Of a DNA stretch of 32,273 nt, positions 10,701 to 18,735 are shown one piece after another. The stretch is from positions 1 to 32,273 of the forward strand of contig CALAWP010000021.1 of assembly GCA_937895345.1 (NCBI GenBank). The letters are read 5' to 3'. The stretch comes from an uncultured Paenibacillus sp. (lineage in GTDB: Bacteria > Bacillota > Bacilli > Paenibacillales > Paenibacillaceae). A model generated the notes under the pieces. It saw only the letters and a list, made by a program, of their open reading frames with translations, ran no database searches and was not told the origin of the DNA. The number at the start of each line of letters is the position of its first letter. Within the stretch, counting starts at the first letter, position 1. A program made the position numbers and the translations under genes.

Positions 10701-10736
10701 GATGGGCAGCCACTCGCACCGAACACTCCCGCTCAT
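4728..10736 (-). CDS. giant DUF4011 helicase-nuclease: transglutaminase-like, SF1/Upf1-like helicase, Vsr-like nuclease, DUF3320
   Basis: This is a multidomain protein of about 2002 aa. In order (numbered from ATG 10736) there is a beta-rich N-terminus (to about 130) and a transglutaminase/cysteine-protease-like segment with C219 in GMGNCLDLT and H245 in EGHAF. A DUF4011 motif follows near 380-410 (RRLLDLTLRNALLNFR). The SF1 helicase has Walker A GPPGTGKS (K693), Walker B FDEASQVP near 1330, GDPKQLPP, a QGDERD motif near 1527 and NVAVSRARR near 1565. A Vsr/DUF559-like nuclease (about 1635-1712) has IDLGI, GIVLDG and ARDRDLLREEVL. DUF3320 occupies about 1830-2002. The domain set is typical of predicted anti-phage helicase-nucleases. 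The ATG at 10736 is preferred over an in-frame TTG at 10787 because GGAGGG lies 7 nt upstream of it. The nuclease motif GIVLDG has V where relatives often have E, so nuclease activity is less certain. Biological target unknown. Confidence 0.9.
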   Translation of the reverse strand: MSGSVRCEWLPIETINYSMQQNYVPVVRRLSVANTSDEELRQVEVVIACEPDFAFTWSKTIDVLPPEQTVEIGTVPIQLSASLLAQMSERISGTIGLTVMHSGQVLFNERKPIAVLAFDEWSGTAVLPEMAAAFVTPNHPQVSQIVREAADILNKWAGSSAFTAYQTKDPNRVRMQAAAVYSAIRQRRIVYCVAPPSFEPIGQRVRLPETIFAHGMGNCLDLTLLYAACLEAIGLHPLIVFTEGHAFAGLWLTEETFAEIVQDDLSALTKRLSSGINEICVVESTAMCDGNAADFDEAVRLGTMNLNPPEKFESLIDIRRARASAVRPLPVRTATAAGWVVEDFESEKANAAIDAHAPEIIEVLEKPEEVDSLPALSKQKQWERRLLDLTLRNALLNFRLTKSSIPIMSVQLNDLEDALADREEFQLLARPDDWQDNVRDAALFQSTSSASPLAGLLQEEFIRKRLRSDLNGPELERRLVHLYRSSRSSLEENGANTLYLALGLLKWYETTASEVPRYAPLALIPVDLIRKSSRQGYVIRARDEEPQMNITLLEMLKQDFGIGISGLDPLPRDEKGIALKEVFHTLRHALIQVPRWDVLESAYLGLFSFGQFVMWNDLRNRAAELVQNRIVASLMEGKLQAIPISSDDAAPLDEVHPTEMVIPISADSSQLAAVQAAAAGHSFVLHGPPGTGKSQTITNMIANALAQGKKVLFVAEKMAALSVVQRRLEQIGLGPFCLELHSNKSTKRAVLDQLSAALESRRVQSPGAWKAQADRLQQLRGELNDYVAALHRRHSSGLSLFDAISAYENTGPGEDVVVRFPAETIKDMREEQLTLWRDLAGQLKAAGAKCGDVGNHPLSAIQSSDYSPQMKTEVADLLHQLIEELPIYEQELGRTADDLLPNRGSGGFRYRETEWMAELSELACKVPDVKPEFIRFDQADIVIANIREVVEQGRRRDAARDSALTEFTSDAISYDARQALAVWNRCELQWFLPKLFGQRRIVKSMQRFMPSGQALARERIPNALNRLIQWQEEEQKLLKLEEKNKPLCGNTLWNEQGNWDAIDAAANWLERLQASLVQLCGSAGAAAAARQAMAGRLAGPFVDSARAAVLESFLSRHTELSTRFKRLTELLRLEQDQLIASANESGWPGFLLELARVWQANLDELRDWCAWRRVRDQAIQAGLAPLIEPYEQGKLSNEQLMTAFEQGLYKAIANCIIAGDEVLSRFSGHLFEDAIKRFKEADRQFTELTRQEIAARLSARVPQMTHEASQSSEAGILQRAIRSGGRALSIRKLFEQVPNLLSRLTPCMLMSPISVAQYLDPGSAKFDLVIFDEASQVPTAEAVGALARGIQAIIVGDPKQLPPTSFFSKSSSEAEEDEAALQDMESILDDCLAVGMPERHLSWHYRSRHESLIAFSNAHYYENKLLTFPSPDEPVSSVVWHPVDGFYDRGKSKHNRAEGEAVVFEIMRRLKDVELRKLSIGVVTFSSIQQTLIEDLLDESCKRDPELELLLTELPEPLFIKNLENVQGDERDVILFSVGYGPDAAGKVTLNFGPLNRQGGWRRLNVAVSRARREMHVFATLRSSQLNAGRISAEGVLGLKEFLEYAEKGKQALPAGASAGLASRGSSLHTGIADALGEQGCKADIYVGASGYRIDLGIVHPEKPGQYILGIVLDGPMYRSALSARDRDLLREEVLTGLGWTLHRVWSPDWWDNRAAVVSGIMEAIRQVMSGEAKVDARTDAMKEKIEAPSVMEGNAGAAVEPDKSEKLSNSNERSDDLTTVKKDIENVGTSYESGTFQPTAEDSNRTSEILDPANGKRHYMVCTLDPVAMGADAFASYQSTKIVLSQIEKVIAEEGPISRNLLGKRILQAWGIARTGAKLDQRFDELLTMLRPKQTDSQDGNIFYWPDGTDPEQFAIYRVASDEAQRRSAEDLPPEEIAAAVKDVLASQISLPYDELVKQTAKQLGYARTGTILDKVVRLGIEKAVALQYAYVDEHQRVVAK

Positions 10737-10816
10737 ATTTTTACCCTCCAATCGGTCCGATAATATTTTTGATTTGTCTCCCACCAAATGTCCTATTTCT
10801 TCTTGATTTTCCTTTC

Positions 10817-10825
10817 ATTATACCA
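10817..10825 (-). promoter_or_regulatory. extended -10 promoter of the giant helicase gene
   Basis: The minus strand reads TGGTATAAT here, a perfect -10 with an extended TGn element. No good -35 is visible at 16-18 nt, as expected for extended -10 promoters. The leader to the ATG at 10736 would be about 75 nt. Confidence 0.6.
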
Positions 10826-10892
10826 TTCAGATCTATGTTTTTCTTCTCTTTTCAACAACCTTCGAGGAATATCAACGAATTTCAATCGAATG

Positions 10893-10940
10893 AATAAAAA
10901 ACAAGGCCCCTTCCCAAAGTTTCACTTTGGTCAAGTGGCC
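10893..10940 (-). terminator. terminator closing the CRISPR array transcript
   Basis: A hairpin pairs GGCC-CTT-CCAAAG (10905-10919) with CTTTGG-AAG-GGCC (10925-10940), with single-base bulges. On the minus strand it is followed by a T-rich run (complement of TAAAAAACAA). It lies about 130 bp beyond the leader-distal repeat and should separate the array transcript from the helicase promoter. Confidence 0.75.
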
Positions 10941-11066
10941 CTAATTCTTATATAGGATAGCGTCTGATCTTTCCATAACATCTCATACCTTACCTAAGGA
11001 TGGCAATAGGCGTTTCCGCATATGAAGCGATATTTTGAGGCACCCCCCAGACCCTTCTCTAGCAAA

Positions 11067-13749
11067 CTTTCAATCCACGCATCCGTACGGGATGCGACGG
11101 CGAGCTGTGGCATGACGTCGCTGCGATCGGGACATTTCAATCCACGCATCCGTACAGGATGCGACGATTGCACGTTTGCACAAAGCCTATGACTATCTCA
11201 TTTCAATCCACGCATCCGTACAGGATGCGACCGGGAGCAATGCAGGAGCGCAGCCTGTTGTCATATTTCAATCCACGCATCCGTACGGGATGCGACGAGC
11301 GAAACCATCGAGATTCCATACTTGGAGATCGGATTTCAATCCACGCATCCGTACGGGATGCGACCTGAGCAAAAAATACGACATGGGCAAGATCGAGACA
11401 TTTCAATCCACGCATCCGTACGGGATGCGACGCTTGATGAGCAACAACGTCTTAAGAGACAAGAATTTCAATCCACGCATCCGTATGGGATGCGACAGGG
11501 CTTTTGTCCAATTTCTTCAGTGCGATCGGACAATTTCAATCCACGCATCCGTACGGGATGCGACCCTGCTGGTACAACTCCAGGCTCCACGTCAAACCAT
11601 TTCAATCCACGCATCCGTACGGGATGCGACTTGGATCGGATAAGAGCAATAAAATGGTGACAACAATTTCAATCCACGCATCCGTACGGGATGCGACTCG
11701 GAGGGGATGCATTCGGATCAACATCACCCGTCAATTTCAATCCACGCATCCGTACGGGATGCGACAGGCTGGCCAGTCGCGCTATTGTCGGGACGGACGA
11801 TTTCAATCCACGCATCCGTACGGGATGCGACTAACGATGCTTGATGGATCGACGGTCAGCACGATATTTCAATCCACGCATCCGCATGGGATGCGACGGG
11901 AATCGAAATCGCAATTGGCCGCAGCGTTGATAATTCAATCCACGCATCCGCATGGGATGCGACCCTGACGAGGTTGAGTTGCTGTTTAGAAGTTCAGAAT
12001 TTCAATCCACGCATCCGCATGGGATGCGACGACTTTTTCTTCTTCCGGCAGCACCCACACGTCCCGATTTCAATCCACGCATCCGCATGGGATGCGACGC
12101 AACGGGAGCCGGCCGATGACATCGCCGATCGTGCATTTCAATCCACGCATCCGCATGGGATGCGACTTGAAATGGCCGACCGTCGGGCAGATGGCTTGGA
12201 TTTCAATCCACGCATCCGCATGGGATGCGACGAAGTATCTTGTCCACCACAGGAGCATCATTTTTATTTCAATCCACGCATCCGCATGGGATGCGACCCA
12301 TGGGGATTTGTGCCCCTTCTTCACCGACTGCATTTCAATCCACGCATCCGCATGGGATGCGACCTCTGCGCCATTTGCCGGGCTTGGGAACCGGCAGATT
12401 TCAATCCACGCATCCGCATGGGATGCGACTTCGTACAAGATTCATTCCATCGCCTCCAAAAAATTTCAATCCACGCATCCGCATGGGATGCGACGGCGCA
12501 CCGTCGTAATTGCCCGAATTTCCTCAAGATTTCAATCCACGCATCCGCATGGGATGCGACGCTTGTTACTTCATCATACGCCGCCTGATACCACATTTCA
12601 ATCCACGCATCCGCATGGGATGCGACATAAAACCGGGCAGATCATTTGCATCATTGCCCCATTTCAATCCACGCATCCGCATGGGATGCGACAACAGTTG
12701 TGCAATGTAAGCCGTCACCCGGTTTAATTTCAATCCACGCATCCGCATGGGATGCGACGACGATGTAAAGACACTCACGAAAGAGAGGTTAATTTCAATC
12801 CACGCATCCGCATGGGATGCGACTCGGCTCCATCGCCAAGGTTACGAAGGATGACGATTTCAATCCACGCATCCGCATGGGATGCGACGCAGCTCTGCAA
12901 TGGTCCGATGTAAACCTAAAAGAATTTCAATCCACGCATCCGCATGGGATGCGACTCAAGAGCCGCAATACGGGTGGCCAACTCTTGCAATTTCAATCCA
13001 CGCATCCGCATGGGATGCGACGCAGGCCATGGTAAACAACCTGCACACAACGATATTTCAATCCACGCATCCGCATGGGATGCGACGATCATCTGAAGCT
13101 ATCGGTCACTGGATATTCCAATTTCAATCCACGCATCCGCATGGGATGCGACGCATTTTGTCTATGTGTTCCGTTGCGTTCCGTGGATTTCAATCCACGC
13201 ATCCGCATGGGATGCGACGTGTTGTGTCGTTCAGCATGGCTATCAGCTCCGCATAATTTCAATCCACGCATCCGCATGGGATGCGACTCAGTTCTTAAAA
13301 TCGATTCTACAACATTTTCGGATTTCAATCCACGCATCCGCATGGGATGCGACCGGATCACAATCAACAAGGCGCACTCGGGATGGAATTTCAATCCACG
13401 CATCCGCATGGGATGCGACTCGGTCGCTTCGGTGGCGGCAAGCCGCAAATTATATTTCAATCCACGCATCCGCATGGGATGCGACTGCGGATGGATACGC
13501 GAAGTCGCCAGATGGACAAATTTCAATCCACGCATCCGCATGGGATGCGACCATGTGGCGACGGAGCTATGGCAGAGGTGATTAGGATTTCAATCCACGC
13601 ATCCGCATGGGATGCGACATTTTATATTAAAGGTGTCGCTTCGGCGTGGATTATTTCAATCCACGCATCCGCATGGGATGCGACTGGAGATTACAGCCAA
13701 AGGAAAAGACCCGGAGAATTTCAATCCACGCATCCGCATGGGATGCGAC
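11067..13749 (-). CRISPR. type I-C-like CRISPR array, 41 repeats and 40 spacers
   Basis: Hand counting gives 41 repeats of 32 nt and 40 spacers of 33-37 nt. Read on the minus strand, the repeat starts GTCGCATCCC and ends GGATTGAAAT, the I-C type pattern. The stem is CGCATCC/GGATGCG around a five-base loop. The loop (plus strand) is GTACG in repeats 1, 4-6 and 8-12, GTACA in 2-3, GTATG in 7 (11465-11496), and GCATG in all repeats from 13 (11866-11897) to 41. Repeat 1 (11067-11098) has a changed outer base, and repeat 14 (11932-11963) has AATTC for ATTTC, which falls in the crRNA handle. The degenerate end and the leader motif place the leader on the right, so transcription is leftward and the newest spacers are near 13717. 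No spacer is duplicated. The array is about 8.5 kb from cas3, with the helicase and regulator genes between. Confidence 0.97.
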
Positions 13750-13930
13750 GGCGGTTTTTGATTAAAAATGTATATAAAACAACATAAATCGACATCATCT
13801 TACATGATGTATATATCTCCATTGAGAAAATTACTTACAGAAAGACTATGGTAAAGTAAAATATTTCTAATTTATTGGTGCGAAACCCCCGGGGAATTCA
13901 TGTGCACTCCACATTCGCACCGGTGTTTCG
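13750..13930 (-). promoter_or_regulatory. CRISPR leader
   Basis: This AT-rich stretch abuts the youngest repeat. It carries an inverted repeat GGTGCGAA (13877-13884) / TTCGCACC (13914-13921) around TGCACATGAATTCCCC when read on the minus strand, resembling a conserved I-C leader element known from other bacteria. A second small palindrome ACATCAT/ATGATGT lies at 13792-13810. The array promoter should lie here, but I cannot assign -35 and -10 elements with confidence. Confidence 0.7.
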
Positions 13931-14507
13931 CACTGGCCCACGTGCTCCGTTTTAAATAAATTCAACTCAGAACAAAGAAATCCTTCTACTACTCTCGTTT
14001 ATCTCCTTTCCAAGTTACGCGACCAAGGAGTTATTTCAGCCACACATACAACGTTCGTACTTCAACCAGTAATTAGCTTGAGCATTATATTTTTGCAAAT
14101 GAACCGGAAGACCTTGACAAGGTTTGACACTGTCACCAGCATGAAACGTCAGTTCTAACGGAACTCACGTACCTTATGTCGGCAATTTGAGCCATTTAGA
14201 ATTTCTAACGGAGCTGAGCGCAGCTATTCGTCGAAAATCGGACCGTTGAAGATCAAAATTATCTAAATAAGAGCGGTGAGTTCCGTTAGAGTTTATAATG
14301 CTGCGATTACAGCAATATAGCGTCTCTCAGTTCCGTTAAAAACTGAAGCTGAATCATCTCTTAACCGACAGGCATGTTCTGCCCGTCTCCGCGCCCGTAC
14401 CGCATCCCATAGATTAAAGCAAAATACCCTTCGCGCGCGCCAGTGCCACATTCGGCAGGTTGTGTAATACCAGCTGGCATTTTAGATAATGCCGGCATCC
14501 CGTCCAG
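13931..14507. other. gene-free interval between CRISPR leader and GH2 gene
   Basis: I find no convincing gene, RNA or insertion sequence in these 577 bases. It contains four copies of a short repeat (listed separately) and a hairpin near 14473-14496 (GCTGGCATT/AATGCCGGC) downstream of the glycosidase gene. That hairpin lacks a T-run and is at best a weak terminator. Confidence 0.6.
14153..14341. repeat. four copies of a short dispersed repeat in inverted pairs
   Basis: The core TTCTAACGGAACTCA or close variants occurs at 14153-14167 and 14203-14217 on the plus strand. It occurs inverted as TGAGTTCCGTTAGA at 14277-14290 and CTCAGTTCCGTTAAAA at 14326-14341. The arrangement gives two nested inverted pairs. 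It looks like a non-coding repeat family, but its function is unknown. Confidence 0.6.
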
Positions 14508-17500
14508 CTACTTCTCAAACCTAAACCACCCAAAGTCAAAGTTCGATCCCGGCAAGAAAATAAACGTTACATTCTGCAGTCCCGTTACTTTTTCCAGCTC
14601 GAACACGCGCTCTACGTAGTCGTATGAACCGGCAAACTCGATAAGCTGGTTGCTCTCGCCGTCCGCGCCGGCGAACCGTACGTGGATCGTGCTGTTGTCC
14701 AGCGGAGAGCGGCCGCAGATGACGATTCGCGAGGCGCCCTCCTCGCCAAAATCCATCCCGTCGAACTGCAGCGACACATTGTTGCCGATGCCTTCTACGC
14801 TGTAACCCGTCAGCGTAAACGTATCGCCGTAGATCCGGTCGCTGTCCTCCGCGTCATTGCGCGCGAACGCCCGGTTTTGCCGCTCAAACGAGAACCCTTT
14901 AATATGCAGCTTCTGGCGCGTGACAAAGCAGATCGACGTCACGCCGCGCAGCCGCTTGCTCAGCCGGTACGTCTCCTCCTGGTAGACGTTCCAGCGGGAC
15001 TCCTTCTGATAGACGACATCGGCCAGCCGCTCGCTGCCCTCTTCATCCGGCATTCCTTCCCATATTTCAAGCGCATACGGCTCGCTGGACAAAGCAAAGA
15101 TCGGAATCGTGATCGTATCGGAACCATACGGCCCGAAGTCGATGTCGCGGTAGCCGACATGCGTCTCCCCGTCCCGGCTCGTAGCGACGCCGCGCTCGTT
15201 GCCGTTGCCGGCTTCGCCTTTGACGTAATCGTACAGTCCGCCGGTAATAAAACCGTACGGATCTTTATAAGCCGTGCCGATTCCTTCCGCCTGGAACTCC
15301 AGCTGCGAAATCAGCTTCGTCTTGTCCGTTCCGTTGCGGCTCGTGCAGCGAAGCCGGAACGCTCCGTCGCCGAGCGCGGTCACTTTCGCTTCCAGCCCTG
15401 ACGCTTCCACGCGGGCGATGTTGGACGGGATGCCGGCATCGTTCACGACGCTCCACTCGACGTCCCGATAAGACGTATTCGCCGGGTACAGCACCGCCCT
15501 CGCCGCGATTTCCCGCCTGTTCGCGTCCAGCCGCTGTCCTTCCGGAGAAACGATCTCGATTTTGCGCAGCGGAATTTCGTCCTCATGACCCGTCACGACC
15601 GCACGTTCCCGATTGGCCGTCAATGCGGATATTCCCGCCAAATCCTCTCCGGCGGAGGGGATCGCTTCCAGCTCCATAACCGCCGATTCCATGCCCAGGG
15701 ACGACACCTCCACCCGAATGGCTCCCGGCTCCAGCGTCGAGCCGATGATGGCCGTCAGCTTCCCGCTGAACAATCTGCGGCTCACCCCTTTGTACGGATC
15801 GTAATCGGTGCTGTCGCCGTTATCCAGGCCAAGCAGGCGGCCGGCCCCCGTCACGCTGACGCGCACGCGGTTGTTCGCGTTGTCGACCGGATTGCCCTCG
15901 GCGTCGTCCATGCCGATCGTCAAGTAGACCAGATCCGTTCCGTTGGCCGTCAGCTGCGTCTTGTCCGCTTGCAGGCGAAGCTTAGCCGCATCCCCGAACG
16001 ACCGTCTGACCGCGGTTGCCGCAACCCGGCCGTCTTCGTCGTAAGCGATCGCCTTCAGCTCGCCCTTCTCGTAAGGCACCTTCCACCACCCGAGCAGCTG
16101 CGTCCCGTTGGCATGGTCAATCTCATACGTTCCGATCGTATTCCCGTTCAGCTGCAGCTCGACCTTCGGCGCATTGGAGCAGACGCGGACGTCGATCAGC
16201 TGGCCCGGATTGAAGTCCCAATACGGAAACAGATGAACCATCGGCTTCGTCTTGAAATCCGTCCAAGCGGCTTGGTAAATATAATACGAATCCTTTGGAA
16301 AATGGGCCGTGTCGATTTGACCGAAATAGGAGTTTTTCGTATGATACGGCGTCGGTTCTCCAATATAGTCGAAGCCCGTCCACAGAAATTGCCCCAGCGA
16401 AAACGGCGTATCCCGCTCCGCGATAATGCAGAACTCCGGCGACTTGGCGCCCCAGCTCGTCGTGCTGTTGCCGAGCGCCGAGCATTGCTCGTCGTCGTCC
16501 GCCAGGATGGGCTGCTCGAACGGAAAATGGTAGACGCCCCGGCTCTGCACGACGGACGACGTTTCGCTGCCGTAGATGACCCAGTCCGGATGCTCGGCAT
16601 GGTGCTTGGCGTAATATTTCTCTGCGTAGTTGTACCCGGCGATCTTGACGATGTCGGCGCACTTTTGTGCATTTTCCCAAGGCATGTAGTTCGACCCGAT
16701 CGTGACGGCCGCGTTGCCTTTCGGATCGTGCTTGCGCACCTCGTCCATCAGCATCCGCGTCACGGCCTGCCCCCGCTCGTCGGCATGCGTGTCGTAAATT
16801 TCGTTCCCGATGCTCCACATCGCCAGGCTCGGATGATTCCGGTCCCGCCTGACCCAGCTCCTGACGTCCGCGGCGGCCCATTCCTGGAAGAAGCGCGCAT
16901 AGTCGTACGGCGTTTTGGGCCTCTCCCACATGTCGAACGCTTCCGAAACGACGATAAAACCCATTTCGTCCGCCAGGTCCATCAGCTCCGGCGCCGGCAT
17001 GTTATGGGCCGTTCGAATCGCGTTGACGCCCATTTCCTTCAACAGCACCATCCGGTTTCGAAGCGCCGTCCGATTAAAGGCCGCTCCCAGCGCTCCCAGA
17101 TCGTGATGCTCGCACACGCCGTTCAGCTTCATCTTTGTCCCGTTCAGCAGAAATCCTTGATCGGGATCGAGCACGATGTCGCGGAACCCGACCGGCTGAT
17201 CGATCGTTTCGATCGCGGCATGCCCCGATGCGCCGCTCCCATCCGGCTCAATCCGCTCCAGACGCGTAACGAGCCGGTATACGTTCGGTGCGTCCGGACT
17301 CCACAGCTCCGGGCTTTCCAGTTGCAAAGCTTGTCGATCCAGAACGGGACCGGGACGCCCGTCCGCCGCTATCCGGCATTCGGTTGCGGCTGCGGCCTCG
17401 CCCTTGCGCAACAGCGTATGCGTGAGCCGCACGTCCTCCGCAAGATGCAGCTCGGTATCGATTTCAACCTGCCAGCCGCTGCCGGCTTGCTTAATGGAGA

Positions 17501-17951
17501 CATAGACGCCGTCCTTTTCGATATAGGTCGCCCCTCTTGTCTTGAGCCACACGTTCCGGTAGATGCCCGCTCCCGAATACCACCGGCTGTTCGGATTTTG
17601 ATGAACGGCTTTGACGACGATTTCGTTCTCCCCTGCGACAAGCGCATCTGTCAATTCGACTTCGAACGAGGAATAGCCGTACTTCCATTCGCCGGCCTTC
17701 CGGCCGTTCACGTAAACGGATGAATCCATATAAACGCCGTCAAAATATAAAAGGATCCGCTCCCCCGCCTCTTCATGGCGGAAGCGCTTACGATACCAGC
17801 CGATGCCGTCTTCGTACAAATCCAGCGTATTGTCGATGAGCCAGTCGTGCGGGAGGTCTATCGGCTCGAAGACGAGGCCCGACCAATCGTCCGTCCCCAG
17901 GCCGCTTTTGGCAAATGTCCAACCGTCGTTAAACCGCGTATTTTTGTTCAA
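14508..17951 (-). CDS. glycoside hydrolase family 2 enzyme (beta-galactosidase/glucuronidase-like)
   Basis: GH2 enzymes cleave beta-linked sugars by a retaining mechanism. The 1147-aa protein starts with a sugar-binding jelly-roll (INDLPHDW-type motif seen as PIDLPHDWLID), followed by an Ig-like domain and a TIM barrel. The barrel contains IRTAHNMPAPELMDLADEMG, the acid/base glutamate in SIGNEIYD near residue 383, and a nucleophile candidate in YGSETSS near 462. After a DUF4982-like segment come Ig/BIG-type domains and C-terminal beta-rich domains that could bind carbohydrate. There is no signal peptide, so the enzyme is probably cytoplasmic. The TTG at 17951 is chosen because AAAGGAG lies 7 nt upstream. 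The open frame continues 98 codons further but that part is low-complexity and overlaps the divergent promoter. The exact substrate cannot be told from sequence. Confidence 0.9.
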   Translation of the reverse strand: MNKNTRFNDGWTFAKSGLGTDDWSGLVFEPIDLPHDWLIDNTLDLYEDGIGWYRKRFRHEEAGERILLYFDGVYMDSSVYVNGRKAGEWKYGYSSFEVELTDALVAGENEIVVKAVHQNPNSRWYSGAGIYRNVWLKTRGATYIEKDGVYVSIKQAGSGWQVEIDTELHLAEDVRLTHTLLRKGEAAAATECRIAADGRPGPVLDRQALQLESPELWSPDAPNVYRLVTRLERIEPDGSGASGHAAIETIDQPVGFRDIVLDPDQGFLLNGTKMKLNGVCEHHDLGALGAAFNRTALRNRMVLLKEMGVNAIRTAHNMPAPELMDLADEMGFIVVSEAFDMWERPKTPYDYARFFQEWAAADVRSWVRRDRNHPSLAMWSIGNEIYDTHADERGQAVTRMLMDEVRKHDPKGNAAVTIGSNYMPWENAQKCADIVKIAGYNYAEKYYAKHHAEHPDWVIYGSETSSVVQSRGVYHFPFEQPILADDDEQCSALGNSTTSWGAKSPEFCIIAERDTPFSLGQFLWTGFDYIGEPTPYHTKNSYFGQIDTAHFPKDSYYIYQAAWTDFKTKPMVHLFPYWDFNPGQLIDVRVCSNAPKVELQLNGNTIGTYEIDHANGTQLLGWWKVPYEKGELKAIAYDEDGRVAATAVRRSFGDAAKLRLQADKTQLTANGTDLVYLTIGMDDAEGNPVDNANNRVRVSVTGAGRLLGLDNGDSTDYDPYKGVSRRLFSGKLTAIIGSTLEPGAIRVEVSSLGMESAVMELEAIPSAGEDLAGISALTANRERAVVTGHEDEIPLRKIEIVSPEGQRLDANRREIAARAVLYPANTSYRDVEWSVVNDAGIPSNIARVEASGLEAKVTALGDGAFRLRCTSRNGTDKTKLISQLEFQAEGIGTAYKDPYGFITGGLYDYVKGEAGNGNERGVATSRDGETHVGYRDIDFGPYGSDTITIPIFALSSEPYALEIWEGMPDEEGSERLADVVYQKESRWNVYQEETYRLSKRLRGVTSICFVTRQKLHIKGFSFERQNRAFARNDAEDSDRIYGDTFTLTGYSVEGIGNNVSLQFDGMDFGEEGASRIVICGRSPLDNSTIHVRFAGADGESNQLIEFAGSYDYVERVFELEKVTGLQNVTFIFLPGSNFDFGWFRFEK

Positions 17952-18069
17952 TGCTCTGCTCCTTTGCAACCTATTTTTCGATGGATATAAGAAGATTTTA
18001 ACATTTTCGGCGGTAAATGAAACCGTATATTTGAGATATATCGAACCGCTGGAAGACGAAACCGCCGCC

Positions 18070-18098
18070 TTGACATGCGAATATACGTTCGGTATAGT
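18070..18098 (+). promoter_or_regulatory. sigma-A-type promoter of the pentapeptide-repeat gene
   Basis: A perfect -35 TTGACA (18070-18075), a 17-nt spacer and a -10 TATAGT (18093-18098) lie about 30 nt upstream of the start codon. Confidence 0.8.
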
Positions 18099-18129
18099 TG
18101 GTTTATTATGACATAACGGAGTGACGAGG

Positions 18130-18735
18130 ATGGCCAGGCATATCGATGAACATTTCGAAGCGGCAGACTTCAGCGGCCGGGAGTTTGCAGAGCACGAGTT
18201 TCTGAGGTGCACGTTCGATCGCTGCACGTTCCATTTCGCCGCCATGGAGGAAATGTCGACGGCCCGCTGCCGGTTTACGCAATGCAGCTTTCAAGGGGCG
18301 GCGATGAACGGCTCCGTTCATACGGGAACCGCCTTCGAGAATTGCAGCTTTGCGGAAAGCAACCTGTTTGCGTCCGTCTTTACGGACTGCAAGATGGTCG
18401 GATCCGACTTTTTCAAGGCGAAGCTGGACGGGATTACCATCGCCAACGGCGACTGGTCCTATACCCATTTGCGGCAGGCGAGACTGGACAAGCAGCATTT
18501 AAGAGGGGTTCGTTTTTACGAAGCGGATTTAACGGATGCCCATCTGGAGAAATCCGATTTAAGAGATTGCGACTTGACGAGAGCCCAATTGAAGCATGCG
18601 AGGCTGCAAGGCGCGGATTTGCGAGGCGCCGTGATGGACGGCGTCGATTTTACGTCGGTGAGCGTCAAGGGCGCCCGCATGGATGCGGAACAAGCCGTTC
18701 TCTTCGTGCGTTCGCATGGCGCGAGAGTCGATTAA
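18130..18735 (+). CDS. pentapeptide-repeat protein
   Basis: This 201-aa protein consists almost wholly of A(D/N)LXX-type repeats, for example FLRCTFDRCTF early on and LTDAHLEKSDLRDCDLTRAQLKHARLQGADLRGAVMDGVDF at the end. Such repeats fold as a right-handed square beta-helix. Some relatives (Qnr, MfpA) mimic DNA and shield gyrase, but many pentapeptide proteins have unrelated or unknown roles, so a gyrase role is inference only. ATG 18130 is preferred over GTG 18121 because GGAG lies 8 nt upstream of it. It has its own strong promoter and stands upstream of the AraC/GyrI-like regulator. Confidence 0.85.
   Translation: MARHIDEHFEAADFSGREFAEHEFLRCTFDRCTFHFAAMEEMSTARCRFTQCSFQGAAMNGSVHTGTAFENCSFAESNLFASVFTDCKMVGSDFFKAKLDGITIANGDWSYTHLRQARLDKQHLRGVRFYEADLTDAHLEKSDLRDCDLTRAQLKHARLQGADLRGAVMDGVDFTSVSVKGARMDAEQAVLFVRSHGARVD

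Noticed and set aside
10737..10787. Extra 17 codons at the start of the giant helicase gene
   Set aside because: The upstream TTG has no suitable binding site, while ATG 10736 has GGAGGG at the right distance.
11159..13787. Many long open frames inside the CRISPR array on both strands
   Set aside because: A repeat plus a typical spacer is about 66 bp, a multiple of three, so frames stay open by periodicity; the translations are just repeated FQSTHPHGMR, FNPRIRMGCD or ISIHASAWDAT units.
14473..14496. Hairpin after the GH2 gene as a terminator
   Set aside because: It has a nine-base stem with one mismatch on the relevant strand and no T-run, too weak to call as a feature.
15585..17723. 712-residue plus-strand open frame opposite the GH2 gene
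   Set aside because: It is a shadow of a GC-rich coding strand, rich in R, P and H, with no recognisable domain.
17952..18245. N-terminal extension of the GH2 gene by 98 codons
   Set aside because: It has no ribosome binding site, reads as non-conserved sequence and would cover the divergent promoter and start of the pentapeptide gene.
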